Origin: Vombatus ursinus
Taxonomy: Eukaryota > Chordata > Mammalia > Diprotodontia > Vombatidae
Reading direction: 5' to 3'
Length of the DNA stretch: 64,000 nt
NCBI RefSeq assembly: GCF_900497805.2
Contig: NW_020954588.1
Coordinates: forward strand, 11,030,433 to 11,094,432
Shown: piece by piece, positions 45,330-55,797 of the stretch
Position numbering within the stretch: the first letter of the stretch is position 1
Layout: every line of letters starts with the position of its first letter
Translations under genes and position numbers: made by a program
Notes under the pieces: generated by a model
Databases searched by the model: none
What the model saw: only the letters and a program-made list of their open reading frames with translations
Told to the model about the DNA's origin: nothing

Positions 45330-45800
45330 TTTGGTGTCTACTTTCACCCAACTCTCACCTGTGGCTCCAAGAAGCTGTAGAATGCACAGTGGTCACACCT
45401 GGTAACCTGTTTCAACACATGGGCTGAAGCAGGTTAAGGGTAACTGACAGACCTCAAACCTGTTAGTGAGTAAGGGGGACATTTACCCTAAGACTTTCAC
45501 CAGTGGAGTAGCCAGATGAGAACAATTTGTTCCAGCAACCATAAAGGCAGTGAAGTGGGCACTGTGCATCACTTAAAACTTGGTCAGACATTGAAGATGC
45601 CAAGGTCACCCTTTGCATCCTGGGCCATTGCCAGTCATCTTGACTTTTGTCCTGCCACTGGACTTCGATGACTCAGGAAGAGAGAAAGAGGCTAAGAACT
45701 TTGTGCAACTTTGCCTCACTTAAATCCAATTCATGAGCAAGTCAAGACATCGCTTGTGATGTCATTGGTCATCTTTGAAAAATGACGGATGAACAACAAA
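45330..45800 (+). repeat. (AAC)n-tailed marsupial retroposon, sense copy
   Basis: It contains 'CAACTCTCACCTGTGGCTCC', 'GTCCTGCCACTGGACTTCGA', 'TTTGCCTCACTTAAATCCAA' and ends 'GATGAACAACAAAA' at about 45800. It is the best-preserved copy of the family. No open frame suggests coding capacity, so it is likely non-autonomous. Confidence 0.75.
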
Positions 45801-46788
45801 AGCTCTACCCAATGTCCAGGAAGCCCTTTTCTGTTTTTTTGAAATGCTTGGATTCAAAATATCAGGGGACATCCAGAGTTGCCCATTTGGTGTATCTCTG
45901 TCTCAGCACATAATTAAAACCACTCCATTTGTAGTTACTCTTGTCCTTGATGACATTAAATCACTGTTTCAACTATACCAACTAGAAACTTCTTTTTTCT
46001 GCACACTTTATACTCTCTTTTGTGCATAAAGACACATAAAAAGACAAATTTTAAGTTTTATTTGATATCTTCTCATACATCCTGATTAAATGTTTATACA
46101 ATTTGGAATATTCACAAGGGCTATTGAGAAATAGTATTATCTTCAGTGTTCACTGACTGTCTAAAGTAAATTCTGTCTTTAGTTGAGATTATGATTTTAA
46201 ATTCTATCAACACTGATAAAGTGTGTATTTTTTTAATTTTGCAGTTTACATATTCTATTTTTGCATTTTATTTCTAGGAGTTTCACTGAGTCAAAAGGAC
46301 AAGATGAAAAGCAATATAATCCTCGGCTCCAAGATATTTTGAAATCCTGTTACTGAACAAAATTGGTTTTCCCCTCAATAGTCCTGCAAAACATAGGATA
46401 AATGTCTGGGTGATTCATCAATGCCATCTGTAATTGTCTGAAACATCTAGTTATAATCTTAGTGATGTTGTTTATATTCCATGTCACTTTCTCAAATGAT
46501 TGATTAGCACATGCAAGCTATTACAGTTGCAGGACTCTTTAAAACAGGTGGGGACTCATCATGGCTGTGGGTGGCACTAGCCAGCACTAGGAGCTCACAG
46601 TAGTTGACTAGTTCTATTTGTCCCTGTTTGATTCACTGGTATATAATGACACAATGCCAGAATCACCTTTCAGTATCACTATCAGTAACTTTCAAGCACA
46701 TTGATCATGTTTAGGGTAGCAAAACTGTAAGCTTCACTTTTGTCTCCCCTTATAGGACTGGTATCAGAAGATACAGTTGTTTCATAAG
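45801..46788. other. No recognised feature
   Basis: AT-rich unique-looking DNA. A 61-codon frame at 45844-46029 has no recognised domain. Confidence 0.45.
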
Positions 46789-46789
46789 T

Positions 46790-46912
46790 AAATAAGCAGA
46801 GATTTGGTGCTAGAAGGGACCCTGGATGTCCAAGCCCCGTTCATTTTAGAGAGGAGGAAATTTAGGTAAGAATTTTAAGAGGCTCAATTGAAGATAGCAC
46901 AGTAGGGAATTG
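46790..46912 (+). repeat. MIR/CR1-like fragment
   Basis: 'GTGCTAGAAGGGACCCTGGA' then 'GAGAGGAGGAAATTTAGGTA' resembles the 'ggaagggacctcagaggtca…gaggaaactgaggc' block of old mammalian repeats. Confidence 0.5.
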
Positions 46913-46924
46913 TCAAAATTGGGA

Positions 46925-47060
46925 TTATTTTATATTAGTGTCTAGCGCATGTGTTGCGTCCTCCTCTTAAAAATATAAATTCTTTGAAGGGAAGGACAAT
47001 TTCACATAGCAAAGTGTCCAGCACATAGCAAGAACTTAATAAATATTTGTTTGTCTTTTT
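46925..47060 (+). repeat. L2 LINE 3' terminus
   Basis: 'ATAAATTCTTTGAAGGGAAG', 'AGTGTCCAGCACATAGCAAG' and 'ACTTAATAAATATTTGTTTG' are the L2 end. Confidence 0.8.
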
Positions 47061-47200
47061 TCCATTTTTTTTCAAATTTAACAAGTACTTTATTAATAGG
47101 CTGACTATGTATAGGACACAATACTAGACATTAGAGATAAAGATATACAAAAAAAGATAAACACATAAGTAGATAGATGATAATTTCATGGAGGAGCACT
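47061..47200 (+). repeat. CORE-SINE fragment
   Basis: 'AACAAGTACTTTATTAATAG' then 'CTATGTATAGGACACAATAC' is the diverged head of the repeat seen at 16906. Confidence 0.5.
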
Positions 47201-47234
47201 AATAGCTAGAGATCAGGAAATTTTTACTGTACAG

Positions 47235-47422
47235 CAGATTCTTTACCTTTTTGTTTCATGGATCCTTATGGAAGTTAGGTGAAGCCTATGGCCTTCTTAG
47301 AATAATATTCTTAAATGCATAAAATTAAATACATGGGATTACAAAAGAAACCAATTAGATTGAAATATGCTTATAAAAATACTTTAAAAATAAGTTTATT
47401 AATTCTAGATTAAGAATTCTTG
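47235..47422 (-). mobile_element. hAT-type non-autonomous element (family 2)
   Basis: A 188-bp repeat with inverted ends: 'CAGATTCTTTACC' at left and 'GATTAAGAATTCTTG' at right. Internal blocks 'GTGAAGCCTATGGCC' and 'GCATAAAATTAAATACATGG' recur at 55216-55390. Flanking 8-mers differ, so no target duplication is proven. Confidence 0.65.
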
Positions 47423-47429
47423 CTATAGA

Positions 47430-48522
47430 TGATGGTGTATGACTTGTACAATGAAGAAAAGGATGGGTAGATTTGAGGGGAGAATAAAGCAGTCCTCTAG
47501 GAAACAGATTACATGAATGGTCATGATTTCTTTTTTCTTTTTTTTTCCTAAATCATTTTAGCTTTAATAGCCTACAACATTGATTAAAAAGATGGGTCAA
47601 CTTTAGGCTTTTTTCACTAGGTTGATTGCTACCAAGCACAGAGAGGAACACAGACAAATTGAGACTAGATTCTAAGAAGCAAGTGTACAAATGGAGTAAT
47701 TGGAAAGTTGTGAGAATGGGTTAAAGAGTCAGAGATATGAGTTCTTTCTTAATGAGGCTTCCTAGACGTAGGAAAAGGTTCTTGGGCCAAAGTCCTTAGT
47801 GGCTGCCATTGCTTGGTGGTTGGTAATTCAGAGGACCAATTGTGCTTGTTGGGTCATGAGAACCTTGAATCTCTTCTTGATATGATGTCTTGAATACTTG
47901 TCATCTGGGGAGAATCTGACTGGGTGAGCTGAACAGGTCTGTTGTCCTGCAGGGTCTGTTTTCTTTAGGGTGTAGACCCAGTCCCCTTGTTCGTTGAGCT
48001 AATACTGCAGAAACATTCCAGCCAATTCACTTCACAATATGGATACATCATGGAAAGAATCGGGCTACAGCTACACTTCCATCTCTGCCTTAGCCTGGGA
48101 AACTCCCCATGATTTTCAATAAACCTGGAATGGTAGGTTGAAGTCAGATTATGTGTAACTTTGAATGTCAAGCTAAAGTTTGTATTATATTCAAACAGGC
48201 AATAGAGAGACTAAAGTTCTTTAGCAGGGAAACAACATTATCATCATCGCCATCACCATCTCTTTCTGGGGATTAGGGGGAGTCATTCAAAATTAGGAAT
48301 GTGTTAAAAGCAAGCACAGACTTGTGCCTTATGAAAATTATTTTGATAGCTGGGTGAAGGAGGAACTGGAGAGAGGAGTCCAATTTGGTGACTGAGGCTA
48401 TAGTCTAGGTGAAATGCATTAGGGACCTTAATTATGATGGTAGCCTGAGAAGACTGAGAATAGGATGGATATGAAAAGTATGGCAAAGGCAGGGTTCCAA
48501 AACTTGGCAACTGATTTACTAT
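47430..48522. other. Unassigned, probably partly old repeat
   Basis: 'GTGACTGAGGCTATAGTCTA' near 48390 resembles a known mammalian repeat ('ggaggctattgcaatagtcc'), not named here. No gene signs. Confidence 0.35.
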
Positions 48523-48524
48523 TC

Positions 48525-48705
48525 AATTCAATAAACATTTTTATTTTTAGTTTTAGTTTTCAACATTCACTTCCAAAATATTTTCCAAATTTCTCCCCAT
48601 CTCTCCCCTCCCCATCACAAAATGGCATGCATTCTAAACACCCCTTCCCCAAATCTATCCTCCCTTCTATTACCCCCCCATTCTTTTTTAATGGGATTTA
48701 GGGAG
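48525..48705 (-). repeat. L1 LINE 3' end, minus strand
   Basis: 'TTTTAGTTTTCAACATTCAC' and 'CCAAATTTCTCCCCATCTCT' are reverse complements of the 3' tail at 6569-6620. The poly(A) lies on the left as a T-rich run. Confidence 0.75.
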
Positions 48706-49848
48706 ATAATGTGCAAAGATAAGTATATTTAAACTGTATGTAATGGGGACCTGGTATGTATATAGATCCCATCAGCTTTTTTTAGCTGATGCAAGCTCTG
48801 CATCCTCTCCATGTGGAGGATTCTAAGGAGATAGCTTCCAGGAGGGTCATGATAATGTGTCAGGGAAGCACATTAGAGAAACTTTGGAGCGTGTGTAGAC
48901 ATTCCATAACTGGTTCTGGTCTGCTTTGACTACGTGATGAATAGGAGGCTCTTTGATTGGCTCCAGAGGCATTAAAACAAGTCCTATCAGCTTCACTCAT
49001 TTCCTCTTTTCCTGTCTTTGTTTCATCTGAATCTGTGAAATCTCATAGTGCCTGATAAAAGACCATGAAGTTAGGGGACCTGGCTTAGTGCCTTCTTCTG
49101 CTCTACCGTGCTAGATCTTTGCACTTATTGTTTGTTGCTTCCTAAAATAGGTGTAGTGAGTGGAGCCTATACTGTGAAGTTAAAAGGTCTGGATGATGCT
49201 TTGCAGTCAGGTTAAGTTTTGCAGCATCAATACTCCAAGGATCAAGGAGTGGTCTTTGGGAGTGAATTTAGAGACCTCAGGCCAATAAAAGGCTTCTCCC
49301 TATGGTAATGCTACCTTTAGATATGAATTTGTGGAGCCATTACAATATAGGAATGAAACTAAGTTTTGAACCTACCTTCCGAGAGGCCAAGGTGGTGTGA
49401 GGGAGAGTACATCCCCAGGTATACAGGAAACATTTGCATGTTCACTCTTTCTATTTCTTTGAATTAAATATCCCTTTGTCAAAACTACCAAGGGTTAAGC
49501 AGTTAAATAGAGCTAGGATTATAGATATAGGCCCCTGACAATGAGTGGAATAGTCATCAGGGACTTGAAACATTGGTGATACAGAAGATTCCTCAGGGTT
49601 CCTGTCTGGGAGAGATGTAGGAGGCCTGGCCCTGAGAGAGTGAGCCAAACTGTACTCATTATCTATATAGGAAAATAGAGTCATTTTATTCTGGAGAGCA
49701 AGAAAAACTGGAAGGCACAGAAGGTCATTCAGGGAAGGTGACCAATACTACATGGCCCTTGAGATATGCTTAAAGAAAGCTAGTGTTAATATTTTCTAAA
49801 ATTTGATATTCTGGAGAAAGGTCTGACCTATCTTCCCTGTTTAAGATT
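48706..49848. other. Unassigned; possible LTR or unique DNA
   Basis: About 1.1 kb without a recognised repeat. 'TTTGATTGGCTCC' near 48952 followed by 'GCATTAAAAC' looks promoter-like but no LTR boundaries are visible. Confidence 0.3.
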
Positions 49849-49849
49849 G

Positions 49850-50080
49850 TGTGACTTCTGAACCATGCCAAGTTTTCCCTGACCATTCCAGTCTATGGTG
49901 AATTCCCCATCCTCTGAAAGTTCATACCTCCTGATCCAATTAGCAATTATTAGTCATTATTTTGATAATGATCTTTTATTTCCATGTCTTATCTTCTGAA
50001 CTTTATTGTCATCTACACAAAGGAAAGAATTAATGTCTTTGTTTCCCCACATTGTACCTAACACAATATCTTGCTCTTTG
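49850..50080 (+). repeat. L2 LINE 3' fragment
   Basis: 'GGTGAATTCCCCATCCTCTG' and 'TGTTTCCCCACATTGTACCT' followed by 'AACACAATATCTTGC' fit the L2 3' end, diverged. Confidence 0.5.
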
Positions 50081-50084
50081 AGAA

Positions 50085-50175
50085 GCTGTAGAGGGTAATG
50101 GAATGGGTACTAGATTTTCAATTAGGGGGCTAGGGTTCAAATCCTGCCTTCACCATTTACTCGCTGTGTAATATG
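50085..50175 (+). repeat. tRNA-derived SINE head
   Basis: 'GGTAATGGAATGGGTACTAG' then 'TAGGGTTCAAATCCTGCCTT' and 'TTTACTCGCTGTGTAA' are SINE head and B box. Confidence 0.65.
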
Positions 50176-50184
50176 AATAGGGAA

Positions 50185-50545
50185 TAGATCTGTTCCTCAT
50201 TAGTATAGGGAATTATTGGATAAGGAAATTCCCTCCACCAAAGCATGTTACCACCCTCTCTACAACTCATAGAATTTCCTTAGAGGTATCAAAGATAAAC
50301 CCACAACACTCCTGAATGAGGCCTGAACCAAATTAAAATGTAATTGAGAAATGTTTAACAAAATAAAAGCAGTAAAATATAAATAATGTTAAAATAAAGT
50401 TTTCTAATTCAATATGCAGCTCTCACAGATCATTATGTAGTTAAGTGGCCCCCATTTCTAATTGAATTTTACACTACAGGCTTAGAATACTGACAGATTA
50501 AGCTACTTGCCCAAGATTACACAGCCAATATGGGTCAGAGACCAG
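50185..50545 (+). repeat. SINE split by a hAT element
   Basis: The left part (50200-50280) has 'GGAAATTCCCTCCACCAAAG' and 'CTCTACAACTCATAGAATTT'. The right part (50480-50545) resumes with 'TACTGACAGATTAAGCTACT' and 'CCAAGATTACACAGCCAATA'. Together they form a normal MIR-like SINE once the intervening 199 bp are removed. Confidence 0.7.
50281..50479. mobile_element. hAT-type MITE (family 3), nested in a SINE
   Basis: It shares 'GAGAAATGTTTAACAAAATA', 'ATAATGTT' and the 'AATTCAATATGCA' block with the complete copy at 54614-54825. Ends are worn ('TAGAGGTATCAAAG' and 'TTTTACACTACAG'). CTTAGA occurs at both edges, hinting at a decayed target duplication. Confidence 0.75.
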
Positions 50546-50617
50546 AAGGACAAACCACAACCTGTAAGTAGTCTGAGCTGCCTAAATAGGGACCCAGCTG
50601 GCCAGTTCCAGTTGGGC

Positions 50618-50665
50618 ATCTCCCTCTCCCTCTCCTTCTCCCTCTCTCTCTCTCTTTCTTCTGAG
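50618..50665 (+). repeat. (CT)n tract
   Basis: CTCC/TCTC pyrimidine run. Confidence 0.9.
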
Positions 50666-50754
50666 AGTGTTACACCCAAAGGAAGGTAAATTTTGATCAC
50701 CAAAAGCTATCTACTTACCTTGGGGTTTACTGGCTATATTTCTTTCTCAAAGAC

Positions 50755-51242
50755 CAAGCACGAAACCCAATTCACTCTGGATCTCATGGATTGGACAATA
50801 GGTCCCTGACGAAGCACTACTTAATGGTTTTTTTGGGTCCTCCAGGTGCAGAGTGAATGTAAATAATAACTGTTTCTCTTTTGGCCAGCACCCTTGAGGA
50901 TCTCCCCCCACCAGTTTGATTTTTTTTTTTTATTACAGGGGCCATACCTTGACTCACTCCTTAAAGAGGATTATTCACTGAATGGCCATTGCCTCACTGA
51001 AAGTGAGAACCTGGAAAGACCTTAGCTTAAAAAGGGCCAAGGTCTCCCACTACATCCTGGGCCATCTCTAGTTGCTGTAACTGATATCTGGTCACTGGAC
51101 CCAGATGGCTCTGGAGGAGAAAGTGAGGCTAGTGACTTTGCACAGCCCTCCATCACTCAAATCAAAGTCAATTGCAAGTCATATCATCACTTCACTGTTG
51201 TCATGGTCTTCTTCAGGAATGAAGGACAAACCACAAACACAA
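50755..51242 (+). repeat. (AAC)n-tailed marsupial retroposon, sense copy
   Basis: It includes 'TTATTCACTGAATGGCCATT', 'GGTCACTGGACCCAGATGGC', 'GTCATGGTCTTCTTCAGGAA' and ends 'GAAGGACAAACCACAAACAC'. A T-run at about 50922-50932 lies within it. Confidence 0.7.
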
Positions 51243-52325
51243 TATAACTAATATACCATCATACTCATTGAATGATGATAGGTAATTAATTTATGCTTGA
51301 ACCACCAACCCTCCAGGATAGTTGTGAGCAAACCTCTCTGTGAACCTTAAGCACCACAGGACCGTAACTCATTCTTGTTACAAAACTCATCTATGGAATC
51401 AATTTGATTATATACATTAAAGATGGCCAACTTGTCAGGACTAGATAGAAGCAAAGATATAAACATTGCACAAATGTAAGCCCCACACAACTGAGCCCTA
51501 GCCTCCACTCTAGTTGTTTTAATTGAGTAGTTACCAAAGGGATTCTTCTTTGTGGCTTAGAATTTAAGCTGATCCCTGAGAGGAGAAATAGTAGTGGTTC
51601 AGGTCAAAGATGGCCCCCCAATGCCAGTACTATATTATACATATTTGGTTGGTCCTGGAGACATGACTAAATATGGTGAGTTTTCATGCCGATGTGTGCT
51701 TTATCAGACAGAAAGCTTTGCTCTTTCTTCATATGTTGCTTTCTCAAACCCAAAGCTCTCATGTAAAAATCTATAGCATAATAGTTCTATTCTCTAGATT
51801 GGTTATGGCCATATTTGTCATTGAAATTTATTGCCAATTGGCAAATATGATTTTATAGGGGAGAATAAATCATCAAAGGTAACTAGAAATTGAAAACATA
51901 TATCATGTGTACCACCCACACAGCATTTTAAAAAATGAGGCTGTTACAGACCATTTATAATATCTTTAGAAAATAATATTGTATTTCTTGCATGTGTTTC
52001 CTTGCTCAAAATATTTCATCACCTGGTGGCTAACCTTGTGATGATGATCCTTTCTGAAAGTAGCTAGGCTGGTCCTCCAAGGTCAGAGGTATCAGGACTT
52101 AGGGAAGTATAGGTGATACAGGACCTGTAGCAAAGATGAGCTTCATTTGTCAGAGATTCCCAAGCCTTAAGGCACCAATGATATCAGTCAACCTGGGCTC
52201 CTGATGACTCAGAAATCCAAAGGCTTCTTCCACCTTTATGTTATCATCTGGGTGTCTCATCCTTTGCTATGTTTTGATGATGCTACAGAGCTGTGTTTTC
52301 ACACACATGCACTGAAGGTGAGTTC
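51243..52325. other. No recognised feature
   Basis: Unique-looking sequence with two 60-codon frames that show no domain. Confidence 0.5.
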
Positions 52326-52329
52326 AACC

Positions 52330-52434
52330 TAACCCAGGGACCCATAAATTTCAGTGGTTTCCTTTTAACTCTGAGATCAAATCTAAACTCCTTGGTTTGT
52401 TATTTGGAGCTCTTCCTGGATTTCCTAAATCCAC
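52330..52434 (+). repeat. L2 LINE, part before SINE
   Basis: 'TTTTAACTCTGAGATCAAAT' and 'CTAAACTCCTTGGTTTGTTA' are the L2 'aggatcaaatacaaactcc' region. Confidence 0.65.
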
Positions 52435-52695
52435 CTTGTTGTTGTTGTTGTTGAGTTGTTTCAGTCATATCTGATTTTTGTGACCCCATTTTGGGGCTTT
52501 TCTTGGCAAAGATACTGGAGTGACTTGCCATTTCCTTCTCCAGCCCTCCAGCTCATTTCACAGATGAGGAAACTGAGGTAAATAGGATTAAGTGACTTGC
52601 CCAGGTTGCATAGCTAGTGTCTGAGGCCAGATTTTAACTCAGGTCTTCCTGACTCCAGGATGAGAGCTCTATCCCCTGTACCACCTAGAATGCTC
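52435..52695 (-). repeat. Long tRNA-derived SINE, minus strand, inside L2
   Basis: It starts with a (GTT)n run, the reverse of an (AAC)n tail. Then 'CTTGGCAAAGATACTGGAGT', 'CATTTCACAGATGAGGAAAC' and 'CACCTAGAATGCTCC' give the full long SINE in reverse, the same subfamily as 33458-33722. Confidence 0.88.
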
Positions 52696-53035
52696 CCCTG
52701 AAGCCTATCCTTTTCTAAAACCTTTCCCCATTCTTCCTTTCCAGTTTTATTTTACATTAACCCACTCCACATACTACAGTGTCAAACTGCAAATTAACCT
52801 TCTTACTATTCCTCACATACAACATTGCATCTCCCACCTTGACATATTTATACTGGTTGATGACCACACGTATTTAATGACTTACCTTCTGACCTCCACC
52901 TCTTAGAATCCCTGTTTTCCATCAGGACTCTGCTCAAATTCCCTTCTCACACACCTCTAGTTGCTACTACTTTGTTTTCCCTACCATTTAGTCACTAAGT
53001 TCTTGAGGGAAGAGATTAGTCTAAGGAGAATTTGA
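52696..53035 (+). repeat. L2 LINE, part after SINE
   Basis: 'GTTTTATTTTACATTAACCC', 'CTTACTATTCCTCACATACA' and 'AACATTGCATCTCCCACCTT' continue the L2 at 52330. Confidence 0.8.
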
Positions 53036-53059
53036 GGATTTGAAGGGAGTTCAGTTGCC

Positions 53060-53415
53060 TTCTAGTCCAATAATTTTCCTCCTCTAACTCCAATCCTTTA
53101 ATGCCTCCACTTTTCCCCTAGGATACAACATAAATTCCCTACCTTGACATTTAAGCTACTCTACAATCTAGCTTCAAATTACTTTTCAGCCTCATCTCCC
53201 CTTAATTCCCTTCACACTCTGAATTCCAGCCAAACCTGCTACTAGCTGTGTCTTGAATTCAGGATGCTCTTATCTATGGATATATTGTCTCATCCACACT
53301 CCCTCATCCCCTCACAAACCCTTCTTATAGAATGTAAGCCCCTTGAAAGACAAGGATTGATTTGTTTTTGTCTTTTTATCTCAGCATCTACCAAAGTGCC
53401 TAGCACAAAGTGTTT
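53060..53415 (+). repeat. Second L2 LINE 3' end
   Basis: 'CTAGGATACAACATAAATTC', 'CATCTCCCCTTAATTCCC', 'AGAATGTAAGCCCCTTGAAA' and 'AAAGTGCCTAGCACAAAG' follow the L2 order anew. Confidence 0.85.
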
Positions 53416-53700
53416 ATTTACCTGCCCTGGTGAAACTCACAATATAACAAGGCAGATAATTTTGAGGAGACAATATACAAACAACTATATACAAACAAAA
53501 TATAGATAGATGATAGGTAGATAAGACAGACAGACAGACACACATATGTATACGGGTATATATAGACACACACATATAATATATATGTGTATGTATATGT
53601 GCGCCTATATGTGTGTGTATACTGTGTATAAATTGATAAATTGGGTGTAATCTCAGAGGAAAGGTATTAATATTAAGGAGGCCTAGAAAAAGCTTTTTGT
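53416..53700 (+). repeat. CORE-SINE 3' part with microsatellite
   Basis: 'AAACTCACAATATAACAAGG' and 'GGAGACAATATACAAACAAC' belong to the repeat seen at 16906; a GATA, CAGA and TA/TG tract (53500-53630) lies inside it. Confidence 0.6.
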
Positions 53701-54605
53701 AGAAGGTGGGATTTCACCTTGTTCTTTTCTGGAATACCTATCTGGAATACCCATGATCATATCCACACCATTATGAAGCATTATGTGATTTATGAGAGGA
53801 GTAACACTATAATGGCAGTCAAAATATCTGAGATATCTTCATTAACAAAAAATAAAAAAAATTAATTACTCAGGAAATAAATTAAGGTTATGAACATTTT
53901 TTTGACCAGATTTTTAATGAGATGCTTCAAAAGCTTCAGGTATAAAAAGACTCAGGCTAATTTCAAAGGCAAAACTTGAAAAAACAAAGTTCAGGGCTCT
54001 TAAGAAGAAATGTTTTTAACTTTCAGGGTTTGATCTGCTTTTAATTAGTACTTGGATGACTTGTAACTGTCTTTCCCACATTGGATGTTGACTTTTTAGA
54101 GGTGAATGGTAATAAGTAAAAAAAAAAAAAGTACTACATTCATTATCTTTAGTTAAAGAAAATAAAGTTTATGGAAGTCAATTATAATGAGTAGGGAAGA
54201 GATGAATGTTAGTTTGAAGAAGAAAATGATGGGACAAGACAAAAGGGTAGAATTCAAGAGAGAAATGGAAAACAAAGTATAAAATGAATCTCTTTAAAGA
54301 GCTGAATAGAACTTGTCACACAGATGGAGCAAAATAAAATCATTTGGATAAACTTGGATGCCTATGAAGGGCTACAGCACTTATTAATTCCTTCCTACTT
54401 AACACTGGTAGCAAAGATGTCTCACTAGTATACTCTTCTGGGATGTAATTATCCCCAAGCTATGTCTCTCATCTCAGTTTGTAACTGTCCCACAAAAATT
54501 TGGTTCAGATCTACAAACCAAATGTATACATATAGCAGAATATAATCTAATAGTTTTCATTGTATTCTTTTCTACTTTTATCTACTTGTTTACACAAAAT
54601 GGAAA
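53701..54605. other. No recognised feature
   Basis: AT-rich sequence with an A-run at 54118-54130. No coding signs. Confidence 0.45.
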
Positions 54606-54613
54606 TTCTAGAC

Positions 54614-54825
54614 CAGAGGTCTCAAACACAATGCTGACTGTTGCCATTAATACTCCAAATGCAGATGCACCAGATGAAAATATAATTGGAAATATTTAAC
54701 AAAATAAAAATACAACAGAACATAGATAACATTAATACATGGTTTTCCAAATCAATATGTCACCCACAGGAATCTTTATGTATGGTTTAGTAGTCTCTGG
54801 TTTCTATTTGAGTTTGATAACACTG
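54614..54825. mobile_element. hAT-type MITE (family 3), complete
   Basis: A 212-bp element starting 'CAGAGGTCTCAAACACAATG' and ending 'GAGTTTGATAACACTG', imperfect inverted ends. Identical 8-bp duplications TTCTAGAC flank it at 54606-54613 and 54826-54833. Internal 'GGAAATATTTAACAAAATAA' and 'CCAAATCAATATG' are shared with 50281-50479. Non-coding. Confidence 0.92.
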
Positions 54826-54833
54826 TTCTAGAC

Positions 54834-55215
54834 TAAAGCTGTTAGATAAACTTAATCTCTCTATTTTAGGATGAATAAGATATAAACTTCATTTCTTAAA
54901 TCCTGGGCTCGAAAGGACTTAATAACCATTGAATTCATTGTTCTTCATATTTTGAGGGTTCATGTACTGTGGGGTGTGCTGGTACATGCTTAACAACCAG
55001 CCCTCAGAAAATATAGGACATAAGTTTAAATTTAATCTGTATTATCAATATTCTCTACCACTTTCAAATTTAGACAACCAGTAGAACATTGAATCAAGTT
55101 CCAGTTTGTAGCATTGATTGTCAAGGCATAAATGCTCATGTTGAATATTCTACAATCATCTTATTTGAATCTGTCTGAGCTGGCTCCAGCTCACCTCTGC
55201 ATCCACCTCTCTGGC
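54834..55215. other. No recognised feature
   Basis: 'CTCGAAAGGACTTAATAACC' near 54908 vaguely resembles a CR1/MIR block. Nothing further. Confidence 0.35.
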
Positions 55216-55390
55216 ATTCTGGTGAAGCCTAATGACCCCTTCTCAGCATAATATGCTTAAATTCAGTAAATGAAATATACAAGATTAATATACAAGAAAT
55301 CAAGTATATTGAAACATATATTCATATATTACCATTCATCCATGTGGACCATCTGATTTTTATCCATAGACCCTAGGATAAGAACCCTTG
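55216..55390 (-). mobile_element. hAT-type non-autonomous element (family 2)
   Basis: 'GGTGAAGCCTAATGACCCCT', 'AAATTCAGTAAATGAAATAT' and the end 'GGATAAGAACCCTTG' match 47235-47422 in the same orientation. The left end is missing. Confidence 0.65.
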
Positions 55391-55515
55391 ATCTAATTCA
55401 ACTCCTTCATTTGAGAGATGAAGAATTGGAAGGCCAGTGAGGTAAGCTAATTGACAGTCAGTTAGGGGCAGAGCAGACATTGAACCCAGATCCTCTGACT
55501 TCAACTAGAGTTCTT
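55391..55515 (+). repeat. MIR-type 3' fragment
   Basis: 'TTTGAGAGATGAAGAATTGG', 'TTGACAGTCAGTTAGGGGCA' and 'CCCAGATCCTCTGACTTCAA' match the end of MIR. Confidence 0.65.
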
Positions 55516-55639
55516 TTAGTTTCATGGTAGAAAAAAATGCAATATATCATAGAAGCTTAGTACTCAAGGCATTTAAAATAGGGCTATTCTAGAAAGCATG
55601 GGGATTTCAGATGATCCATAGAAACACTTTAAGCTGTTC

Positions 55640-55797
55640 TGAAGAAATCAGTCAGGATGGCAGATGTAAAATATAGGACTTGAGAAGCACTATGGTCCCA
55701 ATCAGCTCCTATATCCTGGGCCTCAATTTCCCCATCTGTAAAATGAATGGGTTGAACTAGCTGATTTCTAAGGCCCCTTCTGATTCCACATTGTTGA
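55640..55797 (+). repeat. MIR-like SINE 3' part
   Basis: 'GGCCTCAATTTCCCCATCTG' then 'TAAAATGAATGGGTTGAACT' and 'AAGGCCCCTTCTGATTCCAC' form a familiar mammalian SINE end. Confidence 0.7.
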
